Assembly: GCA_003024785.1 (NCBI GenBank)
Contig: PUQB01000330.1
Coordinates: forward strand, 62,001-126,000
From: Selaginella tamariscina
Taxonomy: Eukaryota > Streptophyta > Lycopodiopsida > Selaginellales > Selaginellaceae
Direction of reading: 5' to 3'
Length of the DNA: 64,000 bases
Within the stretch, counting starts at the first letter, position 1. Every line of letters starts with the position of its first letter. Below, in pieces: positions 48,735 through 60,149 of the stretch. The position numbers were made by a program, and so were the translations under genes. The notes beneath the pieces were generated by a model. That model saw nothing but the letters and a program-made list of their open reading frames with translations, did no database searches and was not told the origin of the DNA.

Positions 48735-51700
48735 CTAAGAATTTACTAACAATTCTTCTTCGCTATTACCTTCTGAGTGAGACGAAGAAGGCCTAGGCCG
48801 CTTGTGAGATGGTTCATAATCTTCCGTATCTTCTATTGATGTTTCCATGGGTAATGGAGTGTGTGAATGTTCTGTACTTCTCGAGATAACTTCCGTTCTA
48901 ATATCTGATTGAAGTTTGTCCTTAGACTCCGACATTGAACCAAATTCATCTTCAGAGCTATCGCATTTCTCGGGAGGGAACTTTCTCAAATACTCCTGTA
49001 TGGGTTTGTTGGGGTAGTCAGTTGAGAACCTCTCTATCCACTTGTTCAAGTCCTTAACCATGGTCTTATCCGTTTTAACAGCAAAGACACATGTATCCCG
49101 AAGGTAACACTCCTTCAAGACGGACCCCCTAGTGCAGTAGTCAAAAACCCACGCATCACTGTGAGGACCCCTGATCAAGTTAATGATGCTCCATGCCACT
49201 TGACTTGTAATGTTTGGATAACGTACATTGCCGAATACGTCCCTTCAACTATCGGTGTATCGGATGGAGGTTCAGGCCCGTTGGAGTGCAAACAGATGCT
49301 TGGCCAGTCAATTGAAAGTTTGAAATTGTTTGGCGCATTCCTAACAACCAAGTGAACAACCGTATCAATGCACTTCGGATCAGCATCATTCATATAAAAT
49401 CCTGTCCAACGATGTTTATTCTTCTTGGCAAAGGTGGAGACAAAAGTATCGATGACATGAACAAGAATCAAGAAATAAATACCTGAAAATGTAGATATCA
49501 GTCAAGAGTGCAAGCATGAATTCAATAATAAATACCTTCTGTGTACATGCTTGCACGGCTAAGTTTCTCCACCAAATCCTCTAATGTCCTGTCTGTCAAA
49601 GGATTTTTTGACACCTGCCGATCCATCATGAACAATGAAACGGTTTCCTACAAGCAGTGATGTTACCCCATAAAGTCTCCGAATCCAACAACAAACATAT
49701 GTAGGGCTTGTCGTGATTCATAGCATTCTTCTTTATAAGGTTTAACTCGGTTCTCCGCTACTGAAGGATTGCCATAAGAGAAGGCGTCATTGCAATGTTC
49801 TCGTTTTTGGCGTTGGCGTGCAATAGATTTTGCCCAGATCTTCCGATTGATTCACCCATTCGACAACCATATCATCGTTATCACATGCAAATATTTGCTG
49901 ACCTCTTCGTATGTTAAAGTTGAGGTTCAACCCAGTTTGTGGCAGTGTATTCCCAACCACTCTTTGAAGTGCCTGACCGTCTTCAACTCCATTGCCTTGA
50001 GATGAAAAAGAGAGGTGGGGCTGTTGTTAATTTGCAGTTTGCCATCAATCACCAAATCAGCCAAGACTTCCATCTCCTCCATCGTTGTTCCATTTAAAGG
50101 CTTCAACCATGTGAGCTTGAAATCGTTGTCTACTTCCTTTGTAAATTGAACAGACTTAGCCTTCGGCGTCTTACTGAATTTCTTTGCAGTCTTTTTGAGG
50201 GCTCCCCTTCACTTGTTGCTTTTCTTCAATGTTCCTTTTGCAAAGGATTCTATAATCCCCAACCATTTGGCAAAGATCCTATCCTCGGGACAAAAAATTA
50301 ACATCATCAAAAAGATGTTTCCTTCTTGCCCACTTGGGCAAAATCAACTGCTACAATTTCTTCAACTCTTGGAAAAAAAAGACAAATTAATAAACCAGCG
50401 AGATAAATCCCGCCCAAATAATTTACTTACCCGGTACATCGCACATTGTATATTCCCTGCAGTAGCTCTTTGTGGTCGATGAAGAAATTACCACACGGCT
50501 CACGTGTGTTTGAACTTTCCCATATTTTGCTGTTGTAGTGGTTGGTGTTGCAGTGTCCCATTCCGCCGATAGCTTATGGTACTACTCAATTGTGAGATTC
50601 GCCTTCGCTAAAAACCGATCTTTTCGTCAACTTCTCATGGGTATGCTTGGAAAGTTTTGTTGTCATCTTTGTTGTGTTCATCGAGAAGTCATTGGGCTGC
50701 CATTATTGTGTGCTGGCCATTAATGATGTAGTACTTAATTAATTTTCTATTCTCTATCTGAATCTTCATCATTTGTTCTGGTGTTGTGATCCACACTTTG
50801 TCAGCGCCTTTGTTTCTCTCGTAGTATGGGCACAAAATAGCATTATGTGGAACGGTGTAAGAATTGTCATCCTTCATCTTCTCCATGAGCTCAGCTACAT
50901 GTTCCTGGTTGAGTGGCCTGTAATTGAAGTTTGGGTTGACGCTGCAATATTAACCCTACACTCGTAAATCCTATCATCCAACATCATTTCCTTGTGGCTT
51001 ATTGCAGCATGGGATGCCACAGGTGCAACTAACAAAAAGATTGATGATTTTCTTTTACGATCCGAATCAACATGTGTGATCCCCAATTGATGTTCTAATG
51101 TTCTCGGCACACTCTTCCAGTTCCCAAAATTTTCTAAGCAAATTGAATGTGATCTGTAAAGAACCTGAGACCGAGCCACCCTCTCAATCTCCCTTATGAT
51201 GTCGCTGTGTTTTCTTCAATGTGAAGAGGGACGATTGCTCCACTTGTGATTCTATATTGTGAAGCAATCTCTGTGAGAATACACCTACTCGATGAGTCTG
51301 AAGATCTTCGAAGTAGACATCTAATGGATCCCCTCCATAGATGCTTTCGTTGAGTTGAAGAAGAACTCCACGGTCAACATCATTAGTGAACACGTGAACG
51401 TCATTATCCACAAGTCGACAAGACCACCTGAAATTAATGTTGTAACTGGCGACCTCTGGATCCGAGAACGTGACATTGGATGGAACAAGGCATATGTGTC
51501 GAGCATCGTTCAATCTGGGTTGCAGCATGCTTTCGGATGCTTTACTAGCACACCCACTTTCCATTGTTTTGCTTGTCCATGCGATGTGACAGAGGTTAGT
51601 TTGACAGCAACCATGGTTGTTCCAATGCGCTTCCCGTTTAGTTTGAAATATGACCAAGTTGATTCCAAATCCCCCTGCCCATCTCTTCTCCTGCTCTCTC

Positions 51701-51760
51701 TTCAATGTCACATCAATTCCACATCTGAATACAAAAATGAGTAATTCTTCAAGCACATAT
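48735..51760 (-). pseudogene. ParB-like plus DNA-methyltransferase-like protein gene, broken
   Basis: A minus-strand coding region of about 3 kb. From the 5' end: about 190 residues of unknown type (51756-51184); a stretch ending near 50895; then a ParB/sulfiredoxin-like module (50960-50690) with PLNQEHVAELMEKM and YYIINGQHTIMAA, matching the family's N-P-x-V-xx-L and ING-H motifs. After a GTAAGT donor (near 50424) and a later exon, a middle region (50170-49930) is open. An intron near 49545-49480 leads to the C-terminal part, where VFDYCTRGSVLKE...VFAVKTDKTMVKDL (about 49140) looks like motif I of an amino-methyltransferase (VLD-CxGxGS...VAVDxD), with a decayed glycine motif and no clear DPPY box. 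An acidic tail ends at 48735. At least four frame changes and stops break it. Fusion of ParB-like and methylase modules is known in phage and bacterial proteins; in a plant nuclear setting it is unexpected. Confidence 0.5.
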
Positions 51761-52183
51761 CCAATAAACAGATTTTATTTTAATTCTTACCCAGAATTTG
51801 ATACGACTCCATACTAATGACTGAATCTCCTTGTTTGATCAAATCGTCCTTCTGCAAAATAATACACTATGAATACAAATCATATAAAAACGCACACACA
51901 CTTGTATAAACCCGAATATACAAAAATAATACACTGATAAATTCACATACACGTCTAGAGAGAAGTGGACGGATTAACTGTCCAAAGCTCGCATTTGTGC
52001 TAGTGCAAAAGAAAAAATATTTTCGTTTTAGAACCACCACAAATGTGAGCTCTGGACAGTTTTACATAGTTTCCTAGCTTTTACTCGAAATATTATGATA
52101 AGATGATAAAAGTAAATAAAATGAGATATGCAACTTATATATACTAATACACATATATATTCACATGGAAGGTGCGCGGGATT

Positions 52184-53165
52184 AATCTCCCACCCCTTCA
52201 ATGCCTCCTGAAAGAGTGGGCGGGATTAATCTTGCCACCTTTCTGGAGGCCTGAACGGTGTGGGATTAATCCGCCACCCTTCTCGGTCTCAGAGAGAACT
52301 GGGCAGGATTTATTTGGCACACCCCTTCAGGGGCTCTAGAAAGGCTGCAGGATTAATCTTGCCCACCATGTAAAGGATGGTGAAATGAATCTCGCCACCC
52401 TTCTCAGTCCCCTCCATTGGTATGTTGTAACCTTCTACGTCTCAGACAGAGACGTTTGGGATTGGTTCGACTCACCAATGAAGGAAAAAAAGAAGGGTGG
52501 TGGGATTCATCCCCACCAGGCATTGAAGGCTTGGCGGGATTAATCCCGTCGCCCAGGCCCTTCCCGCAGGCCATGGCGGCGGATTAATCTCACCGCCTAG
52601 GCCCTTTAGACAAGTCATTGTCGGCGGGATTAATCCCACCACCTAAGACCTTCATGCAGGCCATGGGTGGCGGGATTAATCCCGCCGCACGCCCATGCCC
52701 TGCGCGAAATCCGACGGGATTAATCCCGCCGCCTAGGCCCTTTAGACAGGCCATTGGCGTGAGATAAATCCCGTCGAATTCCGTGCAGGGCATGCTTACG
52801 CGGCGGGATTAATCCCGCCTAGGCCCATCACGTAGGCCATGGGCGGCGGGATTAATCCCGCCGCACACCCATGCCCTACACGGAATCCGGCGAGATTAAT
52901 CCCGCCGCCTAGGCCCTTCAGACAGGCCATTGGCAGCGGATAAATACCGCCGGATTCTGCACAGGGCATGCATATGCAGTAGGATTAATCCCGCCGTCTA
53001 GGCCCAGCACGCAGGCCATGGACGGCAGGATTAATCCCGCCACTCTTCGGTTAGCCTCATGAGCGGGAGGATTAATCCTGCCGCTCATGACCTGCATGAA
53101 GGGCCTCGGAGGCGGGATTAATCCCGCCGCCGAGGCTTTAACCATATAGCAACGGGATTAATCCT
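52184..53165. repeat. Palindromic array 1 (GGCGGGATTAATCCCGCC), 44-45-base pitch
   Basis: About 23 units of the 18-base palindrome or variants. From 52538 the GATTAATC cores start at 52582, 52628, 52674, 52718, 52763, 52807, 52850, 52894, 52939, 52983, 53029, 53070 and 53116, a mean step of 44.5. Spacers are GC-rich and carry their own palindromic words (GGCCATGG, CCTAGG). A higher-order period of about 176 bases (four units) is visible from 52.67 to 53.03 kb. The left third is degenerate. It lies about 0.43 kb upstream of the ParB-methyltransferase-like gene. Frames through it read GINP or GLIPP repeats and are artefacts. Confidence 0.93.
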
Positions 53166-53169
53166 GCCG

Positions 53170-53363
53170 CTACACACACACATATTCTATATGTATATGT
53201 TGTGTGGGAGTGCGTGTGTGTGCCAGAGATAAACAAATCAGATAAAATTATATTGATACACACACACATATGTATATGTATATGTATATCGTATGTGTGT
53301 GCTAAATAAATTAAATTATACAGATACACACACACACACACACACAACACACACACACACACA

Positions 53364-53397
<34 letters not shown>

Positions 53398-53594
53398 GTA
53401 TATGTATATTTATGTATATTGTATATACATGAGTGTGCGTGTGTGTGCGAGAAATAGATAAATAAATAAAATTATACAGATACTGGTACACATAATATAT
53501 GTATGTATATATGTACATAGGTATATATATGTGTATATGTATATCGTGTGTATGCGTGTGTGAGCGAAACAAATAAAATCATACAGATAAACAA

Positions 53595-53649
<55 letters not shown>

Positions 53650-53708
53650 AGAGTGTGCATGTGTGTGTGAGAGAGATAAAATTAACAAATCAATAAAATT
53701 ATACAGAT

Positions 53709-53740
<32 letters not shown>

Positions 53741-54005
53741 GTGTGTGTGTGTGTATATATGTATGTATAGGAGTGTGCATGTGTGTGCGAGAGATAGATA
53801 AATAAATAGAATTATACAGATACTGGTACACATAATATATATGTATATATGTATTAGTATATATATATATGTGTGTATATGTATATCATGTGTATGTGTG
53901 TGTGAGCAAAACAAATAAAATCATACAGATAAACAGGAGTGTGCGTGTGTGTGCAAGAGATAAAATTAATAAATTAATAAAATTATACAGATACACACAC
54001 AACAG

Positions 54006-54038
<33 letters not shown>

Positions 54039-54215
54039 TATATAATATATATATGTATGTATGTATATATGTATAGGAGTGTGCATGTGTGTGCGAGAGA
54101 TAAATAAATAAATTATATTATTAAGATACACATAAATATAAATGTATATGTGATTAAAATAAATAAATAAACTTAGGAGTGTGCGTGTGAGAAAGAGAGA
54201 GAGATCTCACTTGTG
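53170..54215. repeat. CA/TA microsatellite block with higher-order units
   Basis: Long CA, TA and GT runs alternate with a conserved 60-base word (GAGTGTGCRTGTGTGTGCGAGA ... AAATTATACAGATAC). This recurs at about 53210, 53432, 53649, 53770, 53937 and 54078. It makes a compound variable repeat between two palindrome arrays. No coding potential. Confidence 0.9.
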
Positions 54216-54560
54216 TGTGAGAGAGAGGAGATCTCACAGCCGCCGCCTTCGCCGCCTTGCTTCTTGAAACCCTAAGAATATACCTAAACCCTAAAAGAAA
54301 TAGAATATATATTAACCCTAATCAAATATCCTCTTCTAGAATATATTTAACCCTAAAAAAATAAAAGATAGATTTGCCCTAAACAAATATTCTTTCATTA
54401 TATATCAACGTGTGCGTGTGCAGTATCAAATACACCCCAAGAATAATCATGCAGGGATTTATAGTGTGTGTCCATGAGAGTGTTAAAGTTTCACGTGTAG
54501 CAATACATTATACACACATAGTATTATCACATAGACATACATACGTATTAATACATAATA
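54216..54560. other. Spacer with CCCTAAA-like motifs
   Basis: Short AAACCCTAA words near 54269-54330 resemble plant telomere repeats or interstitial telobox motifs, but they are isolated. Nothing else is recognised. Confidence 0.4.
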
Positions 54561-55030
54561 TTAAAAGACAGAGTACATATTATGAATCATGCATGGTGGT
54601 TGTATGAGAGAAGAGAGAAAGTGTTAACAAATTAAATTCATATACATTGCATATATTAGTACACATATATACATACACACGTGTAATACACACAAACATA
54701 CATACATATTACATGTGTAAATTCAATGTGTTACATAGGGTTTAGGGTTTAATATTGTAACATCAGTATATTATGGATCATGCATGGTGTGTATGTATGA
54801 GAAAAGAGACAGGCTACATATTATGGATCATGATCATGCATAGTGTGTATGTATAAGAGAAAGGATTATGCATGGTGACACTGTGTATGTATGAGAGGAG
54901 AGAGAGTGTTAACAAATTAAAATCGTACACATTGTATATATTAGTACACATATATACATACACATGTGTATACACATAGACATACATATATTACATGTGT
55001 AAATTCAATGTGTTACATACACACAGACTG
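54560..55030. repeat. Tandem duplication of about 250 bases
   Basis: The words AGAGTGTTAACAAATTAAA and ATATTAGTACACATATATAC, with TTACATGTGTAAATTCAATG and flanking text, occur at 54.62-54.74 kb and again at 54.91-55.02 kb. Confidence 0.75.
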
Positions 55031-55210
55031 AGTACATATATTGCGTTGAACATGATGTTTTTCAATAAAGAAGCAACATATAATTTCTCAAGTTTGGTTT
55101 AGGGCAATGTGCATGTGTGTGCATGTGTCTCTGTAAGTGCTTCTAATGCATGTGCACGTGTATATATAAATTTATGATTGTGTTTATATATGTGTGCAAA
55201 ACAAACATCG

Positions 55211-55980
55211 AATAATTAAGAAAATAATATTAATAAACACACTATGAACATATTTTAAATTATACATAATAATATATGATTTTATCTAATATATAACCAT
55301 ATATAGTTTTAATTATATATATTAATTTAATATTAATAATAAGGTTTAACACTGGAATATTCTTGAAATAATAAGAATTTAATTGAGAAATCCCATTAAT
55401 ATATACAAATGTAGATCAAGTACTGAAATAATTAACTAATTTAATTATAATAATCATGTTTAATATTGAAATATTCTTGGAATAATAAGAAAATAATAAA
55501 GAATATCCCATTAATATAAAGAAGATTAATTACTCAAGTAATTAAGAAAATGATATTAATATACACACTATGAACATATTTTAAATTATACATAATAATA
55601 CATCATTTTATCTAATATATAGTCATATATAGTTTTAAATATATATATTAATTTAATATTGATAATAAGGTTTAACATAGGAATATTCTTGAAAAAATAA
55701 CAAATTAATTGAGAAAATCCCATTAATATATACAAATGTAGAATAATTACTGAAATAAATAAGAATAAGACTAATTTATTTTGATAATCAGGTTTAATAT
55801 TGGAATATTCTTTCAATATTAAGAAAATAATAAAGAATATCCCATTAATAGTAGGAAATGTAAATTAATTACTCAAGTAATTAAGAAAATAATAATAAAC
55901 AGACTATGAATATATTTTAATTAATACATAATAATATATCAATTTATTTATTGTATAAGTTATATATTTATAATATATAT
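55211..55980. repeat. AT-rich tandem repeat, unit about 325-342 bases
   Basis: A unit starting TAATTAAGAAAATRATATTA begins at about 55214, 55539 and 55880 (third unit partial). Inside each unit a shorter GGAATATTCTTG word recurs. It looks like a small satellite. Confidence 0.8.
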
Positions 55981-56550
55981 TGGAATATTCAGAATGTAAA
56001 ATAATTACTAAAATTTTGTAATATTAAACAGCTTGAATCACTTGAATGACATTAAATGCAATTTTAAAAACACTCATTGGAATTGCAAAGTGTATATGTC
56101 AGACTGTCGGTTATTTGTTTCAACTCATATTAAATTTATTTTCTATTCTTTTTAAAAATTTTGAATTTCTGACATAAGTATTATCGGTTTGACCTGTAAA
56201 TTGAAAATACATTTAATTTCCCACTTAAATTCAAATCTGATTCTTTCTCTAGCAAGGGTTTCTTTATTTCCTTATTTTTCATTCTTCAGATTTTCTTTTT
56301 TCTTCATAGTGATCAGCTCAAGAGCAACATTAAATTGGGTGCGCTATTGTTTATAGGAAAGCACGGCGCCTTCAGTGCTGTTTACAAGTAAGTATTATAA
56401 ACAAATTTAGATATAGTTATAAAAATTCACTCTTTTACATTTTTTCTTAAATTTAGAATTTAGGGGTTTAGGAATGCATTAGGATTACAATATATTCCGT
56501 TAAGAATTTATCCCGTTTAAATATACTTCTAACTTAATATTCTCGGTTAG
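55981..56550. other. Spacer without recognised genes
   Basis: AT-rich text with a GAAAGCACGGCGCCTTCAG island and a GTAAGTATT donor-like word near 56388. A short exon is possible but cannot be supported. Confidence 0.35.
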
Positions 56551-56554
56551 TCAG

Positions 56555-57165
56555 GGCGGCGGGATTTTGCCTCTTCGAAGAGGTGGCAGGACATCTCTTT
56601 AATAGTTATGGCAAAATTAGTCCGGGCAATGCTTCTCTACCTCTTAAAAAGAGCAGCGGGATTAATCCTGTCGATAACTCCCTCAACTGATAAAGAGTTA
56701 CATGAATTTATTAGAAAGAGTTGTCAACGGGATTAATCTCGCTAACCATTTTAGGAGGCCGTCGCCTATTTCCCATCGTCAGAGTTGTGGGCAGGATTAA
56801 TCCTGCCTCCTCTTCCTCGTTGAAGGGAGTTGCGGCGGAATTAATCCTGTCGCCTCTCTCCGACGAGGAAGATTTGGCGGCGGGATTAATCATGCAAGTA
56901 CTTCCTCGTCAGAGGGAGTTCGCCGCGGGATTAATCCCGCTGCCTCTCCGATGAGGAAGATCCGGGAGTGGGATTAATCTCGCCGCCTCTCTCCGACGAG
57001 GAAAATCTGGTGGCGAGATTAATCCCGCCGACTCTTTTCGACGAGGAAGATCCGGCGGCAGGATTAATCCCGCCGACTCACTCTGAAGGGGTAGAGTCAG
57101 CGGCGGAATTAATCCCTCCCACCGTTCCTCGTCGGAGGGAGTCGTGAGTGGGATTAATCTCGCCC
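56555..57165. repeat. Palindromic array 2, 44-45-base pitch
   Basis: About 13 units. Regular cores lie at 56795, 56839, 56884, 56929, 56972, 57017, 57062, 57107 and 57152 (steps 43-45); the left units are sparse. Spacers share CTCCGACGAGGAAG words with array 3 but not with array 1. It lies about 0.15 kb upstream of the plus-strand DUF7869-type gene. Confidence 0.92.
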
Positions 57166-57318
57166 ATCAGTTGTATTAATAAAGCATGAGATAGTATCTC
57201 TATATATAATTATGTATTATTGCATATGCATATTATTAAGTAACCGCAGTTCATATTTCTTTAAAATATTGCATAAACAGATATCATAAATAACACAATT
57301 ATTTATGTTCAGGACAAT

Positions 57319-59643
57319 ATGTTTAATACTGGAGATAAAGTATGTTTTCTTCGGAACAATGAGATAGTTGGCACTGGAACTGTGGAAGTTCGAAATGATA
57401 ATGCATCATGTCACAATATTGCCCAAGGATCTGTGTGTACGTATGAGTGAACACCATTTACAAGCATGTTGAGGTTCTGGGAATGAAATTTGAGGAGGGT
57501 TCTCCTATATTGTGGAAATTGAATAAAGTCAAGGTTGACACAGAATATGCAAAGTCACAAACAAATAATAGCACGAGTTTACTAGATGATGACTTGCCTG
57601 TTGTGATGGATGAGGTGATTCTCTTTCTTCATGAGATTGAGGTTGGGAGAGGCATCATCACAGCTATAAATCCAATGGAAGCAGTGTCAGAAGAGAAACT
57701 AGGGTCCGACTTTGTGGGTGTAGTTGTGACAGAGGTTTCACCTAATGGCACATTGCATCCTGGATCCCTCGTGAGGTAGTGAACATCTGAATTAAGACGG
57801 TAAGATGGTTCAACATATTCTGGGTTGGATTTCAATAATAACAACCCAGAAGAACAATTCATATTTGAAGAGGTTCCTTGTATTGGTCCTATTGTAAGAA
57901 AAAGGCGATTCATGGGTTGCAGATCTTCCTTTGCAAGTTTCAGCAAGAGGGTCAAGATGGATCCTACATCTTTTGAAAGTGTTACGAGCATTTCCATGAT
58001 TGACTGCTGCAAGAAGAAGTGTTGTCAGATGGATGGTAGACTGGAATAAAATTACCCAATGTAGACATGTCTTTTGTACGCTCACCCAAAAGCAAAGGCA
58101 TGAGTTTGTATATGCTGCACTAACTGGATGTATTGATGGAATGGCCTCAGACACAAGTTATCAAAGTACATCCATGGTATTTAATAAGGTGGCCATCTGC
58201 TTCAAAGCTTGGTACAGTATATATAGGATCCCAAAGACCACGTTCTACCGTCGAAGGGATGAGTAGCTAGATGGAGCGTGAACCTCAGTACATGGGAACA
58301 CTCGCTTGGTCAAAACCCGCTCTCACATTATGGCAGCTATAGAGATACTCAAGGCTTTTGTGGAAGCAAATGCAGACATGATGCCTCACAAATGTTGAAC
58401 CATAAATGTAGGGGTCAGGGAAAATCTCAAGGTTTTGCCTTCAATTTACACTCAATTGAAGCTGTGTGAACATGTGAACAAGTGCCTTAGTTTGATGGGG
58501 CTCCAAGCAATATGCACTGGTACCTTCAACAACATATGGAATACTCATTTAAGGATGTGGAGATTGCAAAACACTCTAGCTTTTCCAAGTGTGACACTTG
58601 TACATCATTGAAGGCTGCAGAGGCTTGTGCAAAAACCTTGGTGGAGATCACTACCATTCAAAAGAAGATGGAGGCCCACATGATTGCACAATAAACTTGC
58701 CGATCTTAGTACTATGCACACCGCATGCTTTCTATGTCACACCCATCAGAGTACCTGTGCTTGATCCATGACAATATGGATCATTCAAAGACCAGCATTC
58801 CAAAGCTCGTTGCAACACCAAAGTGCCTTAAAAATGTCATGAAACTTCAGATTTCATTGACATGTGTGCTAACATATGGACATGGTTGTGAGTTATATGA
58901 ACACTTTCACTTCCACATTGGTCTAGTGACTCCAATTTCACTATTGGGTCGTTGGCCATGTGTTTCAGAAACCTTGAAACCCACTCATAGACAAGTCTTA
59001 TCAGTGATCTCAAAGTGAAGAAACAACACCTTCAACCTTTACATAATGCTCTCATGAACACATCTACACTTGAGGTTACTTGGGAATATGAGAGGCATTG
59101 TCAGCAGCCTGCACAAAAAATAGATGGCCCTGTTGAGAGTTCAGGTTCAGTGGAGGGATCTAGCTCAAATAGTGTACATGTGTCCTCAACATCAAATAAG
59201 CTTCCTCGTCATTTGCTTTTACAAATGGATAATTGTGCAGGTGAGAACAAAAATAGGTAATTTATTTTACTTAAGGGTTTCTCAAGCTCATACTTACTTT
59301 TATTTTCTAGATATGTGCTAGCATACTTGTCAATGCTTGTTGCCAAAGGTGTGTTTGAGACAATCACGCTCAGTTTTCTTATGGTTGGTCACACTCATGA
59401 AGATATTGATGCGTTCTTCAGCAAGGTCTCCAACTCTACAAAAAGGACAAGTGCACTTACCTTACCGCATATGATGAATCTTTTTGAAAACTGCATCTCC
59501 AAAAAAAGTTACGCTTTGCTTGTGACTGAGGTGCCAGACTTCAAAAAATTTCTTAAGGAGTATATAAAAGAGGGAGTGATTCTTTAGTTGGTCACCTTGT
59601 GCCGTTATAATTCTTTTTCTCCATACAAGATGGTATACCTATT
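57319..59643 (+). pseudogene. DUF7869-type transposase-like gene, plus-strand copy, 3' truncated
   Basis: Starts at ATG 57319 (MFNTGDKVCFLRNNEIVGTG). An N-terminal region leads to a Cys cluster (CCKKKCCQ near 58.01 kb), a ITQCRHVF and IPKTTFYRRRDE part, SSFSKCDTCTSLKAA near 58.58 kb, then acidic motifs IHDNMDHSKTS (58.77 kb), LLLQMDNCAGENKNR (59.22 kb) and MVGHTHEDIDAFFSKV (59.38 kb). This succession is that of DUF7869-type proteins, which look like RNase-H-fold transposase-type enzymes; the D-D pattern supports that by inference. A 54-base intron (59257-59310) splices NR to YVLAY. Multiple stops and frame changes exist, and a frame conflict near 57448 is shared with the minus copy. The copy is cut at about 59643 by the second end motif. 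Confidence 0.6.
59257..59310 (+). other. Intron in DUF7869-type gene
   Basis: AATAG|GTAATT to TTTTCTAG|ATATG; 54 bases. The equivalent intron in the minus copy is 61326-61274 (53 bases). Confidence 0.7.
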
Positions 59644-59669
59644 ATGCATATTGTAACTAAAATGGGCAT
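59644..59669 (+). repeat. Putative end motif of a DNA element, copy 2
   Basis: ATGCAT then ATTGTAACTAAAATGGGCAT (59650-59669). Up to TTATGCA the plus gene copy still matches the minus copy; from here it does not, so this is a real junction. One base differs from 47041-47060. Confidence 0.5.
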
Positions 59670-60149
59670 GGCTATAGTCCCATTTCCTAATAATTAGCAA
59701 TTTTAGCTATTTAATTAGCATTTTCTAATATTAAAGGAATATTCTTTAGAATATATGTTTGAAAACATAATATTCTTTAAAATATTCTATTTTGTATTCG
59801 ACCCTTTAATAAATTATAGCATTCATTTAACAAAATTAATAACATTATAAAAGTAGAAGGTATTAAATTATATAATATATTGCCTAATATAACAATTAAG
59901 GAAGAGCATAAGAGGTACATTATATAAATATTGATGTTGTTATTAAAATATTAATATTTAAATATAACATTATTAATTAAAAATTTGTAATAGTAATATA
60001 TAATATACAAAATCCTATAATAATATAGTCAATCTTCCATATCGTTTTTTAAATTTATATAGTTAAGTAAACAATTTGGTACTATTATTAAAGAGTTTAT
60101 AATAATTATGAATATTAAATATATGATATTTTATAATTTTGTAATTGCT
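59670..60149. other. AT-rich subterminal stretch
   Basis: Resembles 47061-47600 in composition and shares a GGAATATTCTTTAGAATAT-like run. No genes seen. Confidence 0.4.

Noticed and set aside
52538-53116. Homeodomain (TAATCC, K50-type) binding as the role of the palindrome
   Set aside because: The core does contain two overlapping TAATCC sites, but this specificity is best known from animals and nothing in the window supports it; kept only as something to test.
52184-53165. CRISPR-like reading of the regular repeats
   Set aside because: Repeats are palindromic 18-mers with related, repeat-derived spacers in a spliced eukaryotic genome; there are no cas genes or leader.
53138-54131. Open frames rich in THTHTH, IYIYIY or VCVCVC
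   Set aside because: Pure translation of CA/TA/GT microsatellites.
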